From NCBI GenBank assembly GCA_902492455.1, contig CABULH010000014.1, positions 1-64,000 of the forward strand: a stretch of DNA of 64,000 nt. Reading direction: 5' to 3'. The notes beneath the pieces were generated by a model. That model saw only the letters and a list, made by a program, of their open reading frames with translations. It was not told the origin of the DNA and ran no database searches. Position numbers and translations under genes: made by a program. The DNA is from an uncultured Oscillospiraceae bacterium (GTDB lineage Bacteria; Bacillota; Clostridia; Oscillospirales; Acutalibacteraceae). Below are positions 50,322 to 59,686 of the stretch, piece after piece; position 1 is the stretch's first letter, and each line of letters starts with the position of its first letter.

Positions 50322-51228
50322 TCTCCCGGTATTCGTTGGGGGTGCAGCCGGTTTCCCGTTTAAATTGCTGACAAAAATACGCCACATTGCCGAAGCCGCT
50401 TTCCAGGGCTACCTCCGAAACCTTTTTGCTGGTGGCTGCCAGCAGGGATTTAGCGCATGCGATTCGCTGAGCCAGCAGATACTCGCTTAAGGAGACGCCC
50501 ACCGTAGCCTTAAACCGCCGGGTAATGTGGCGGGTGCTGAAATGGGTCATTTCCGCTAGCTGTTCCAGGGTGATTCTCTGCTGATAGTGGGTGTCCAGAT
50601 ACCGCAGGATTTTGGCCACCAGCGTACGGTCTTCCTCCATCTCAGCGGTGGAGATCTCCCGCCGGTAACAGCGCAGCATCATGGTGAGGATGGCGGAAAA
50701 ATAGAGCTGGATCATGGTGCTGTAGCCGGTTTCCTTACGGGAAAATTCTCCTTCGATCTTTTCCACCAGCCTGCAGATTTGCTCCAGCTCATCCGGGCTC
50801 AGCAGAATCTGCTGCAGGACGTTTTTCTGACGGACCGAGACGTAGGAGGACAGCTGGATGAAATCCTGGTAATTGAAATCATCCCAGCAAACGGCGTCGC
50901 TTTTCTGCACGACCGCCGGGCTGAAGAGGATATTGATGATGCGGATGGATTCCCCTGGCTGAAAAGAGAAGGCGTGCTTTTCTCCCGGCGCCACGATGCA
51001 GGCGTTGCCCCGGGCCATGGAATAGGAAAATTCATCCATATCCGGCAGATACACCACATGGGTGCCGCTGCCGCCTACCACCACCGCGATCTCCAGAAAA
51101 TCATGGGAGTGCAGGGGAGCGGGAGCTGTGGGGCTGTGCTCCCGGCGATAGATCCGCAGGGGGATCTTGGTGGAGCCAAAACCGTGTTCCCGGGTGTTGT
51201 ACATCTCAAACTCATCCGATTTATACAA
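50308..51228 (-). CDS. AraC-family regulator of the glycan locus
   Basis: The 306-residue protein has an N-terminal cupin sensor (PAPLHSHDFLEIAVVVGGSG, GNACIVAPGEKHAF) and a C-terminal double helix-turn-helix (RITLEQLAEMTHFSTRHITR, VSEVALESGFGNVAYFCQQF, KRETGCTPNEYR). It lies divergent from the ABC permease genes and presumably activates them when a sugar binds. The first codon at 51228 is TTG with AAGGCGG upstream; an ATG eight codons later is the alternative. It overlaps the rhamnosidase gene tail to tail. Confidence 0.9.
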   Translation of the reverse strand: MYKSDEFEMYNTREHGFGSTKIPLRIYRREHSPTAPAPLHSHDFLEIAVVVGGSGTHVVYLPDMDEFSYSMARGNACIVAPGEKHAFSFQPGESIRIINILFSPAVVQKSDAVCWDDFNYQDFIQLSSYVSVRQKNVLQQILLSPDELEQICRLVEKIEGEFSRKETGYSTMIQLYFSAILTMMLRCYRREISTAEMEEDRTLVAKILRYLDTHYQQRITLEQLAEMTHFSTRHITRRFKATVGVSLSEYLLAQRIACAKSLLAATSKKVSEVALESGFGNVAYFCQQFKRETGCTPNEYREISRV

Positions 51229-51275
51229 ATCTACCGCCTTCTTTCAAAACCCCATATATTGCCGAAAAATATCGG

Positions 51276-51304
51276 TTTTAACTCTGCTATTATATTGTTA
51301 TACT
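51276..51304 (+). promoter_or_regulatory. Likely promoter of the ABC permease operon
   Basis: TTTTAA at 51276-51281, 17 bases and TATACT at 51299-51304 lie about 57 bases before the first permease. A short inverted repeat, CCGAAAAATATCGG, sits just upstream and may bind the AraC protein. Confidence 0.55.
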
Positions 51305-51360
51305 CCATAATTTTTGGTTCGTCAATCATGTAAAACCAGGGAAAGGAGATGAGGCTGCCC

Positions 51361-52260
51361 ATGAAAAGGAGATCGTCCAGTTTTGAACGGAAGCGCGCCC
51401 GGGCCGGACTGTTCTTTGTGGCCCCGTTTATTCTGGGACTGGCTCTGTTTTTCGTCAAGCCGCTCATCGATACGGTGAGGTACAGCTTTTGTACCCTGCA
51501 GGTCAACTATGAAACCGGATTCCAAACCACTTTTGAGGGGCTGCGGTATTATCGGCAGATGTTTTTATCCGATCCGGATTTTCTGCTGAATATCCAGTCG
51601 GTGCTCACCAAGCTGCTGGTGCGGGTGCCCACCGTTATCGTATTCAGCATCTTTGCCGCGCTGCTGCTCAACCGGGAATTCCGAGGGCGCCTGTTTTTCC
51701 GGGCGGTGTTCTTCCTGCCGGTGGTGGTGATGTCCGGGGCGGTGGCGAGTCTGGTGCGTTCGGATTCCACAGCCATGTCCATGATGGGCAGCACCTCCGG
51801 CGGCATGGCTGCACTGGATATGACGGTGCTGAATGATCTGCTGTCCAGCACCTCCCTGGGAGAAGGATTCTCCAGCTTCCTTTCCACCGCCGTGAGCAGC
51901 GTGGTGGATATCAGCTGGGTGTCCGGGGTGCAGATTCTTCTCTGTCTGGCGGGGCTGCAAAGCATCTCCCCGTCCTTGTATGAAGCGGCCAAAATGGAGG
52001 GCGCTTCCTCCTGGTCGGAGTTTTGGAAAATCACCTTTCCCATGTGTATGCCCATACTTTTTCTGGTGGTGATCTACACCATTATCGATTCCTTCACCGA
52101 CCCGGATAATGCCGTTATCAAAATGATATCCACCCAGGCATTTTCCAATTTTCAGTATTCTTACGCATCGGCGGTGGCCGTGGTCTATTCCCTGGCCGTG
52201 CTGATTCTGATTGTGCTGGTGACCCTGCTGATCGGCCGCCGGACTATTCTCGACCGGTGA
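51361..52260 (+). CDS. Sugar ABC transporter permease 1 (MalF/UgpA type)
   Basis: The 299-residue membrane protein has six helices and the cytoplasmic EAA loop (YEAAKMEGASSWSEFWKITF) that contacts the ATPase. Together with the next gene it forms the channel of a CUT1-type oligosaccharide importer. The start at 51361 is preferred because the ATG at 51349 abuts the AAAGGAG site. No ATPase gene is in the window, so a shared MsmX-like ATPase is expected. It is an operon with permease 2, 13 bases downstream. Confidence 0.92.
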   Translation: MKRRSSSFERKRARAGLFFVAPFILGLALFFVKPLIDTVRYSFCTLQVNYETGFQTTFEGLRYYRQMFLSDPDFLLNIQSVLTKLLVRVPTVIVFSIFAALLLNREFRGRLFFRAVFFLPVVVMSGAVASLVRSDSTAMSMMGSTSGGMAALDMTVLNDLLSSTSLGEGFSSFLSTAVSSVVDISWVSGVQILLCLAGLQSISPSLYEAAKMEGASSWSEFWKITFPMCMPILFLVVIYTIIDSFTDPDNAVIKMISTQAFSNFQYSYASAVAVVYSLAVLILIVLVTLLIGRRTILDR

Positions 52261-52273
52261 AAGGAGAGGGCCT

Positions 52274-53263
52274 ATGAAAGTCAGAGAGCTTTGGCGGCAG
52301 CGGCAACGGTACGACCGGCGGGCGCTGCTGCGGATCGCGGGAACCAAAAGCGTTCGGGGCGCAACCGGTCTCCTTTCCTACCTGTATCTTATCGGCATCA
52401 GCTTTGTTATCCTCTATCCCATCCTGTATATGCTCAGCATGGCCTTCCGGCCTTCGGAGCAGGTCAACGACCTTAATGTGGTGTGGATTCCCACCCGGCT
52501 GACCCTGGATAATATCGTCGGCGTCTGGCAGAACTTTGATTTCGGCACCCTGCTGAAGAATTCCGCCATGCTCAGCCTGGGCTGCGCGCTGCTGTCGGTG
52601 GTATCCTGCTGTGTCATCGGCTACGGCTTCGCCCGGTTCCGGTTTCCGGGCAAGACATTGCTGCTGATTCTGCTGGTGCTGACCCTGATCCTGCCCATGC
52701 AGATCGTGTCCATTCCCAATTTCCTGATGTTTTCCGATTTCGATCCTTTGGGGCTGGTGTCCTTGGTCCGGGTGATAAGCGGTTTGCATATCCGGATCAA
52801 TATCTTTGATAATCCCCTCAACTGTTATCTGCCCGCGGCCATGGGAGTAGGCCTGAAAAACGGACTCTATATCCTGATCTTCATGCAGTTTTTCAAGGGA
52901 CTGCCCAAGGAGATCGAGGAGGCGGCCTATGTGGACGGCTGCGGATTCTTCAAAACCATGCTGCGGGTGATGCTGCCCAACGCCCGGCCCGCCGTAGTAG
53001 TGGTGCTGCTGTTCGCCATCGTCTGGTATTGGAACGACACCTCTCTGGTCTCCCTGTACTTCGACCAGTTCATGACCGTATCCAGCGAGCTGCTGCGGAT
53101 CTCCACCGACGCCAGCGCGCTGCTGGGCGCCACGCTGGCCACCGATATCGTCACCTGGGTCCAGGCGGGGGTGGCGCTGTCAATCTTCCCTATGATCCTG
53201 CTGTATTTGTTCTGTCAGAAGAGTTTTGTGGAAAGTATCGCCAGTACGGGACTGGTGGGCTGA
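52274..53263 (+). CDS. Sugar ABC transporter permease 2 (MalG/UgpE type)
   Basis: The 329-residue membrane protein has an N-terminal cytoplasmic part, six helices and the EAA loop (LPKEIEEAAYVDGCGFFKTM). It pairs with the permease just upstream. A GAAAGGAGAG site precedes the ATG. The surface and binding proteins that follow on the same strand are probably in the same transcript, since no terminator separates them. Confidence 0.92.
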   Translation: MKVRELWRQRQRYDRRALLRIAGTKSVRGATGLLSYLYLIGISFVILYPILYMLSMAFRPSEQVNDLNVVWIPTRLTLDNIVGVWQNFDFGTLLKNSAMLSLGCALLSVVSCCVIGYGFARFRFPGKTLLLILLVLTLILPMQIVSIPNFLMFSDFDPLGLVSLVRVISGLHIRINIFDNPLNCYLPAAMGVGLKNGLYILIFMQFFKGLPKEIEEAAYVDGCGFFKTMLRVMLPNARPAVVVVLLFAIVWYWNDTSLVSLYFDQFMTVSSELLRISTDASALLGATLATDIVTWVQAGVALSIFPMILLYLFCQKSFVESIASTGLVG

Positions 53264-53344
53264 TGAACCCGAGGAAAGGAGGAAATCCCGAAGCAACCCA
53301 TGCAGCCAAATGGAAACCCATTTATCGATAGGAGGAGTTTGAAG

Positions 53345-54454
53345 ATGAAAAAACTGTTGTCCGCTGCAGCCGCGCTGCTGATGCTGGGTGGAATGTGTGC
53401 CCTGCCGGCTTCCGCTGCTGCGCCGTCCCTGTCCAAGTGGCATGCGATTCAGGACGAAGGGGCGCCGAACCGCACCATTGCCAAGGCGGAAAAAGGGCGC
53501 ATCACCGTCACCAGCAATTTCCAGTCCGATAAAGAACCCGGCGGCTGTGCCGTCACCTGCGAGGAGCCGGTGGATCTCTCCCACTTTGAGATCACCTTCT
53601 CCCTGGATCAGTACACCAAGTGTGCCGATCAGTATTTGGCCATCGGTTTTTCTTCCGCCCCCAACACCACTTCCTTGTATGCCGATACGGAGCACCCCGG
53701 CTTTATGCTGCTGCTGCGGCCCACCGATGAGCCCAATGAGATTTCCTGCGGGGAAGGCCTGCTCAATAACTGGGATGAAAACCGGAAAAAGATCCGTGTG
53801 GGAAAATCCTCCTTTGCTCCCGGTTCCTACTTTGAAGGCACAGTGGAGGCGTCCTGGACCAACGTCAAATTGGCAGTCAAACGCAACAGCGCCAACGACG
53901 GATACGATGTGTATATCAATGACAAGAGAGTCAACAATCAGAACAAATGGGCCTTTGTCGATGACATCGCCGCGGCGACCGGGGGCAAGTGGTATCTGCA
54001 GGTAGCATATAAGGACGGCAACTACGCTCCCGCCTCTTTTACCATTAAAACGATCAACGGCGATGCGGCGGTGGATAAGTCGGCTTCCGGCAACGTATCC
54101 GGCTCTTACGGTTCCACCTCCGCCGATCCCACAACTCCTGCCCCGGATTCTTCCGTTCCGGCTACCCCAGACGATCCTTCCGCCCCTGATTCCCAGCCCT
54201 CCAGTGATCCGGACGAGAGTTCTGATCCCGCATCCGCCGATCCCAGCAGTCCCGGAAATGTGAACTCCAGCGATGCTTCCGAGCCGGCCACCTCGGATAC
54301 CCAAACAGCGCCTGTGGACAGCAGTCAAGCGGCACCCGGCGGTTTGAGCGGCGGCATCATCGCCCTGATTGTGGCGGGCGTTGTGGTGGTGCTGGCCGGT
54401 GCGGGCGCAGCGGTATACTTCCTAGTGATTAAGAAGAAGAAAACAGCCGAATAA
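53345..54454 (+). CDS. Surface-anchored putative glycan-binding protein
   Basis: The 369-residue protein has a signal peptide (MKKLLSAAAALLMLGGMCAL, cleavage after ASA near 25), one extracellular domain at about 27-225 with a beta-rich, concanavalin/laminin-G-like pattern, a Ser/Pro/Asp-rich linker at about 225-325, and a C-terminal membrane helix with a KKKKTAE tail. It would display the domain outside the wall membrane. No catalytic motif is seen, so glycan binding is the likely role by context. A GGAGGAG site precedes the start at 53345. Confidence 0.8.
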   Translation: MKKLLSAAAALLMLGGMCALPASAAAPSLSKWHAIQDEGAPNRTIAKAEKGRITVTSNFQSDKEPGGCAVTCEEPVDLSHFEITFSLDQYTKCADQYLAIGFSSAPNTTSLYADTEHPGFMLLLRPTDEPNEISCGEGLLNNWDENRKKIRVGKSSFAPGSYFEGTVEASWTNVKLAVKRNSANDGYDVYINDKRVNNQNKWAFVDDIAAATGGKWYLQVAYKDGNYAPASFTIKTINGDAAVDKSASGNVSGSYGSTSADPTTPAPDSSVPATPDDPSAPDSQPSSDPDESSDPASADPSSPGNVNSSDASEPATSDTQTAPVDSSQAAPGGLSGGIIALIVAGVVVVLAGAGAAVYFLVIKKKKTAE

Positions 54455-54506
54455 AGGACTCCGCAGATCCCAACGGGTCTGAAAAAAATAGAAGAGAGGG
54501 AAAAAC

Positions 54507-57332
54507 ATGAAAAAGTTTCTGGCTATGGCCAGCGCGGTCCTGCTGCTGGCCGGTTCCCTGCTGATGCCGGCATCGGCTGATCCTGCCGGAACCCGGGACG
54601 ATTGGGTCACCGGTGAAACAGCCGGCGCCACCTTTAATCCCAACGGCACCATCACCGCCCAGGGGAACGGCGCTTATCTGGGATTAAACAAAAAGGTTGA
54701 TCTCACCGCCAATAACCTGGATGTCTCCTGGACCCTGCGGCTGGACAACGTTTCTCAAGCCGCCAACGCGGACGCGGATAACTTCTGCCTCTACCTGTCC
54801 GATTCCTTGGGCAGCGCCATCCCCAGTTCAGAAGCCGGCGGCCATGTCTTCCGGGCGCGCTTCTTTATCAATAACGATGGCAAAGCGGTGTATTCCGAAG
54901 CGATTGTCGACGGCACGGTCTGCATGCCCTACGGCGGAACGGACACGGCCCTGAAAAACACCAATGAGCTGACCCTTCGCCTCACCGGCGACGGAACCAC
55001 CGTTCAGCTGTATATCAACGATCAGGCGGTTTATTATGGCGGCACGCCCGACGCGGTGAAAAACGCCCTGCTCCAGAATTACAGCGGCGGAGCCTACCTA
55101 TCCCTGAGCCTGGCGGGCGCGGATACCAAGATCACGGTGCTTAAGGTCAATGGACAGACTCCCTTGGAGCCGGAAACGGAAGAGGAGAAACCGGCTTGGA
55201 TTACCAGTGACGGCGTGACGGTGGACAAAGCGGCGGGCACCTTCTCCATGAATGCCGTGGAGTACGCGATCCGCACCGAAAAGATTGATTTCACAGCGGC
55301 CGACCTGGATGTATCGGTGACGCTTAAAACCAGCTTCGGCAATGCCAACCAGTTTATTAGCCTGTATTTTTCTCAAGACCTACCCGCCGGCAAACCGGAA
55401 GGAGAAAAGGTAGCCCATATCCGATTTGGATGGGATAACGGCAAATTCGCTCTTAACCACGCCTGGCTGGGAGCGCAGGCCATCGGCGCCTACTGCGGAG
55501 GCTATGTGGATCACACCGACGATACCCTCTATACCATCCGGTTTAAACGCGTAGACGGCATGATCAGAATGTATCTCAACGATACCTTAATCTATGGTAA
55601 TGCAGGAAACACGGACAAAACGGTCAGCGATTTTATCAACGGCCTGGGGACAGGGTACCTCACCATCGGTACCAATTCCTTTGACGGCGGCTTCACCACT
55701 CAGGTACTTCAGGTCAACGGCAAACCGCCTATGGTGCCGCCGGCTGTCATCAATATCGAAATGGCCGCCGTTCCCACCAAAACGATTTATGAATACGGAG
55801 AAGACCTATCGGTGGACGGCGGCAGCGTGAAGCTGCTGTATGACGATGGAACAGACAAAACCATCCCTCTCACCGCAGCCATGGTTTCGGGTTATTCCTC
55901 CACCACTGCCGGGGAGCAGACCCTGACGGTTACCTGTGAAGATAAGACCACCTCTTTCCGGGTGACGGTCAAGGAAAGACCGGCGGCCACGGTCACCGGC
56001 ATCACGATGAAAGCCAACCCCGCCAAAACCACCTATGCCTGCGGCGAGGAGCTGGATCTTACCGGCGCACAGATTGAGGTTTCCTATAGCTATGGCGATC
56101 CCCGAACGCTGGATGTGGGCGCATCCATGGTTTCAGGCTACGACAAGGCCGTTGTGGGGAGGCAAACCATCACGGTCGCCTATGATGGAAAAACAACCAC
56201 CTTTGAAGTGGTTGTGCAGCCCGCCGCAGTCACCGGCATCGCAATGAAAACTCTTCCGGTAAAAACGACTTATCAAAAGGGCGAGGAGTTGGATCTCACC
56301 GGCGCGCAGATCGAGGTTTCCTACAGCTATGGTGATCCCCAAACAGTGGAAGTGACAGCGGATATGGTATCCGGTTATGATAAGAATACCGCCGGTAAGC
56401 AGACCATCACTGTTACTTATGAAGGGAAAACCGCCGTCTTCGACGTAGTCATTCCCCTGGATATAGAAGATAAGGACAAACTCACCAAAGAGGATTGGAT
56501 CGTCGGGCCGGATCAGGACAGCAACGAAGGCCGGCTCACCACTACCGCTGTCTACAATCAGGACGGCAGCATCAAGGTATCCGGCGGCAGCGGCTCTAAA
56601 GGCGCCTATATCGGTCTCAACGAAAAAATCGATCTGACGGCGGCCGATTTGGACGTCAGCTGGAAGATCCGTCTGGATCAGTTCCCCGTCGTGGATGAAG
56701 CGGACCAGGCCAACATCCAGTTTATCCTCTCCGATTCTCTTACCGGCTACAATCCCCTGTATGTGGATGAGGCCACGGCTTTCCGGGCGCGCATCTACCG
56801 TTCCTACGGGGATGAGTTCACCTTTCCGGAGGCCCTGTTCCACAATCCCAAGCAGGCTGGCACTCCCGGTGGGGCGCTGATGGCTTATGCCGGCCGCACG
56901 ATTGATCTTGACGATGAGAACACCCCCACCTTCACCTTCCAGATTAAGCGGGTAGAAGGAAAAATCCGTTTCCTCATTGACGGCGAAACGCTGTATACCG
57001 CCGACGGCTATGATAAGGAAGACCGGCTGCCGGCCAAAATCAGCCAGGCTCTGGAAAAAGAATTTGCCGCCGGCGCGTATCTGTCCATCGCATGTGCCTC
57101 CAAGGCGGGAGAGCCGGTGTCCTTCACCATTCTGGAGGTCAACGGCGGCAAGGCCTGGGAGGGCGGTTCCGGCGGAGACATTTCTGATCCCGATGATCCC
57201 AATGGGCCGGATGATCCTGTCAAGCCACCTGCCACCGGCGTTGTGGTTCCCATGGCGCTTCTGACCGGGCTGGCGGCTTCCGGCGCGGCGGCAATGCTCT
57301 TCACCTCCCGCCGGAGGAAAAACCGCGGCTGA
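54507..57332 (+). CDS. Multidomain surface protein with Ig-like and jelly-roll modules
   Basis: The 941-residue protein has a signal peptide (1-24). Two jelly-roll (concanavalin-like) modules at about 28-215 and 230-410 precede three tandem bacterial Ig-like modules at about 413, 495 and 574, and a third jelly-roll module spans about 660-885. The Ig modules repeat ELDLTGAQIEVSYSYGDP. The C-terminus has an acidic linker, PPATG at about 906, a hydrophobic helix and RRRKNRG, which resembles a sortase sorting signal with a non-LPXTG motif. No catalytic residues are evident. It follows the previous gene by 52 bases. Confidence 0.8.
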   Translation: MKKFLAMASAVLLLAGSLLMPASADPAGTRDDWVTGETAGATFNPNGTITAQGNGAYLGLNKKVDLTANNLDVSWTLRLDNVSQAANADADNFCLYLSDSLGSAIPSSEAGGHVFRARFFINNDGKAVYSEAIVDGTVCMPYGGTDTALKNTNELTLRLTGDGTTVQLYINDQAVYYGGTPDAVKNALLQNYSGGAYLSLSLAGADTKITVLKVNGQTPLEPETEEEKPAWITSDGVTVDKAAGTFSMNAVEYAIRTEKIDFTAADLDVSVTLKTSFGNANQFISLYFSQDLPAGKPEGEKVAHIRFGWDNGKFALNHAWLGAQAIGAYCGGYVDHTDDTLYTIRFKRVDGMIRMYLNDTLIYGNAGNTDKTVSDFINGLGTGYLTIGTNSFDGGFTTQVLQVNGKPPMVPPAVINIEMAAVPTKTIYEYGEDLSVDGGSVKLLYDDGTDKTIPLTAAMVSGYSSTTAGEQTLTVTCEDKTTSFRVTVKERPAATVTGITMKANPAKTTYACGEELDLTGAQIEVSYSYGDPRTLDVGASMVSGYDKAVVGRQTITVAYDGKTTTFEVVVQPAAVTGIAMKTLPVKTTYQKGEELDLTGAQIEVSYSYGDPQTVEVTADMVSGYDKNTAGKQTITVTYEGKTAVFDVVIPLDIEDKDKLTKEDWIVGPDQDSNEGRLTTTAVYNQDGSIKVSGGSGSKGAYIGLNEKIDLTAADLDVSWKIRLDQFPVVDEADQANIQFILSDSLTGYNPLYVDEATAFRARIYRSYGDEFTFPEALFHNPKQAGTPGGALMAYAGRTIDLDDENTPTFTFQIKRVEGKIRFLIDGETLYTADGYDKEDRLPAKISQALEKEFAAGAYLSIACASKAGEPVSFTILEVNGGKAWEGGSGGDISDPDDPNGPDDPVKPPATGVVVPMALLTGLAASGAAAMLFTSRRRKNRG
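55993..56460 (+). repeat. Tandem repeat inside the large surface protein gene
   Basis: Two of the three Ig-like modules are nearly identical at the DNA level around 56044-56105 and 56281-56342, showing a recent duplication or conversion between modules. Confidence 0.75.
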
Positions 57333-57448
57333 CCCGCTCATCGTTTCCGCGCTGTCTCCCCGGGACGCCGCCGGCAGCCCGGGGAGGAGCCGGAACACAG
57401 GACGCGTGATTTCTCTATCAGACAACACCAAGGAAGGAAAGGTCCCAT

Positions 57449-59644
57449 ATGGTTAAGGCCCACATTCGTCCGGTAAACGGCATGCCGCGACTGTTCATCA
57501 ACGATCAGATGACCGCCCCTGTGTTTTTTTACGGCTGTACCCTGTTTGAGCATCGGCTGGATATTGTGGAGAGGGAATTCAAAATGGCCTCCCAGCACGG
57601 TATTCACCTGTTCTCTGTGATTCTGAAGATGGGATCCATGCCGGAAGAGCGTCAGCAGAGCATCAACGACCTTTCCCGGTATCTGGACATGATCCTGCGC
57701 CACGACGCCCAGGCACGGGTGCTGGTGCGGCTCAATGTCTGCCAATATGGCGCCAGCGCCCGGAAATGGGAGAAATCCCATCCCGGGGAGATGGTGATCT
57801 ATGAAGCCGATGTGCAGGAGAACGGCGAGGTGAAGGAGGATTTCGACTCCACCATGACCTCTCTGTTTTCCGAGGCTTGGCGGCGGATGGCGGAAGAGGC
57901 TATGGAAGCCTTTGTCGGGTATTTTATGCATCATCCGGTATATGCCGATCACATCGTTGCCTATCACATCGGCGGCGGGGAGTCGGACGAGTGGTTCCAT
58001 TTCGGTTATCGGGAGGGCGGCTGCGACGTCAGCGAGGCCGCGCAGAAAGCCTTTCGGGAGTATGTGCGCCGGAAATATGGAAACGACAGAGCGCGGCTGC
58101 GAGACGCTTATGGCCGGAATGATCTGGATTTTGAAGACATCCGCATTTCCTGCCCCATTCCCGGCAACACCGGGCGGAACCCTTATCCCACCTACTATCT
58201 TTCCAAGCCGGAGGAGCAGATTCATGCAGACTACAATGAGCTGCTGTCCGGCCGGGTGGCGGATCTGATCAAGGGCTTCGCCCGGATTGTCAAGCGCGTT
58301 ACCGGCGGAGACACGGTGGTGATGTGCTTCTACGGATATTGGTACGAATTGGGCGGCGATTCCAAATCCGGTCATTTCGCCCTGCAGCGGCTGCTGGAAT
58401 GCCCGGATATCGATGGCTTTTCCAGCCCGGTGGGCTATTGGGACCGGGATTTGGGAGGCACAGGCCCTTATATGTGCGCCATCGATTCGGTGGTTGCTCA
58501 TCACAAGATGTGGTTTGTGGAAAACGATATCCGCACCTTCCTGGTCTACCGGAGGGAACCGGGCGACACCAAGGATGGATTCCAAAATTTGTACAATTTT
58601 GAAGATTTGTACGAAGTGTATAAAAGAGAGGCCGGAACCCAAATGATCCGGGGCTGCGCCTCCTGGTACATGGACCTGGCGGGACGGGGCTGGTTCTATC
58701 ATCCCGCCATCTGGGATCAGATCCGCAGCCTGCGGGATCTGTATACGGCGACGATGCCTCATATCACGCCGTATATACCGGAAGTGGCAGTGGTGCTGGA
58801 CGAGGAGGAAGTATACAAAATCGCCTCGGCCCACGGCACCTTTGGCTACACCACCTTCAATATGCGGATGACCTTTTATCGGTTGGGCCTGGCGGTGGGC
58901 TTTTATTCCGGCGACGACTGGCTGGCGGGCAAGGCAGATGGCGCCAAACTGACTTTTCTGCTGAACCCCACCGGACTGAAAGGCTTCAAGGGGGAGCGGG
59001 CGCTGGAGAAGATCCACCGTCCGGGACAGACCACCGTTTTTATCTACGGCTTCGGCGACATGGATCAGACGGAGATGCGCCGTCTCACCGGTATGACCCT
59101 GGCCCGGGCAGAGGCGTGCGCAGAAACCAAGCTGCCGGTGGAGATGGAGTTTATCGGCAGCTGGGAAGGCTGCCGGAACGTCAGCGCGGGCCGGAAGGTG
59201 GATGTGAATCCCCTGTTTTATGTGGAGGACGATTATTCGGAGGCATTCGCCCGGTATACGGCGGATGAAGCAAAGGGTAAGATCGGCTTTGCCTTGAAAC
59301 GGCAGGATGATTATCAGACCGTCTTTTTCGGTGGCTTTGAGCTGGACAAGGATCTGCTGCTGCGGCTGGCCAGGCTGGCTGGCGTGCGGGAATACGGTTA
59401 TTTTGGAGATTACATCCTGCCCGGCCCCCAGTTGATGATTACCCATACCACCACGGCGGGAGAGAAAACGGTGCGCTTCCCGCGGGTCTGCGATGTATAC
59501 GACTATTTCGAAAACCGCTGGTATGAGCAGGTGGATGCGGTTACCAAGAAGCTGGACATGGGCAAGACCTTCCTGTACATTTACGGCAGCCGCCGGGAGA
59601 TAGAAGCGTGGAAGCTGCCTCTGTGGCCGGGGGATCCCATCTGA
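57449..59644 (+). CDS. Cytoplasmic GH42-like glycoside hydrolase
   Basis: The 731-residue protein lacks a signal peptide and resembles the GH42/GH-A clan beta-galactosidase fold: a TIM-barrel first half, GGESDEWFHFGY with Glu181 as candidate acid/base, and MWFVENDIRTFL with Glu358 as candidate nucleophile, then a trimerisation-like Rossmann domain (AVVLDEEEVYKIA, GLAVGFYSGDDWL). A second, exported paralogue lies at 61533-63965 and conserves both glutamates. The substrate is unknown; breakdown of the imported oligosaccharide is the likely role. Confidence 0.75.
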   Translation: MVKAHIRPVNGMPRLFINDQMTAPVFFYGCTLFEHRLDIVEREFKMASQHGIHLFSVILKMGSMPEERQQSINDLSRYLDMILRHDAQARVLVRLNVCQYGASARKWEKSHPGEMVIYEADVQENGEVKEDFDSTMTSLFSEAWRRMAEEAMEAFVGYFMHHPVYADHIVAYHIGGGESDEWFHFGYREGGCDVSEAAQKAFREYVRRKYGNDRARLRDAYGRNDLDFEDIRISCPIPGNTGRNPYPTYYLSKPEEQIHADYNELLSGRVADLIKGFARIVKRVTGGDTVVMCFYGYWYELGGDSKSGHFALQRLLECPDIDGFSSPVGYWDRDLGGTGPYMCAIDSVVAHHKMWFVENDIRTFLVYRREPGDTKDGFQNLYNFEDLYEVYKREAGTQMIRGCASWYMDLAGRGWFYHPAIWDQIRSLRDLYTATMPHITPYIPEVAVVLDEEEVYKIASAHGTFGYTTFNMRMTFYRLGLAVGFYSGDDWLAGKADGAKLTFLLNPTGLKGFKGERALEKIHRPGQTTVFIYGFGDMDQTEMRRLTGMTLARAEACAETKLPVEMEFIGSWEGCRNVSAGRKVDVNPLFYVEDDYSEAFARYTADEAKGKIGFALKRQDDYQTVFFGGFELDKDLLLRLARLAGVREYGYFGDYILPGPQLMITHTTTAGEKTVRFPRVCDVYDYFENRWYEQVDAVTKKLDMGKTFLYIYGSRREIEAWKLPLWPGDPI

Positions 59645-59686
59645 ATTTGAACGAGGCTTTACGCCTGGAAAGGACTGGATGATAGA

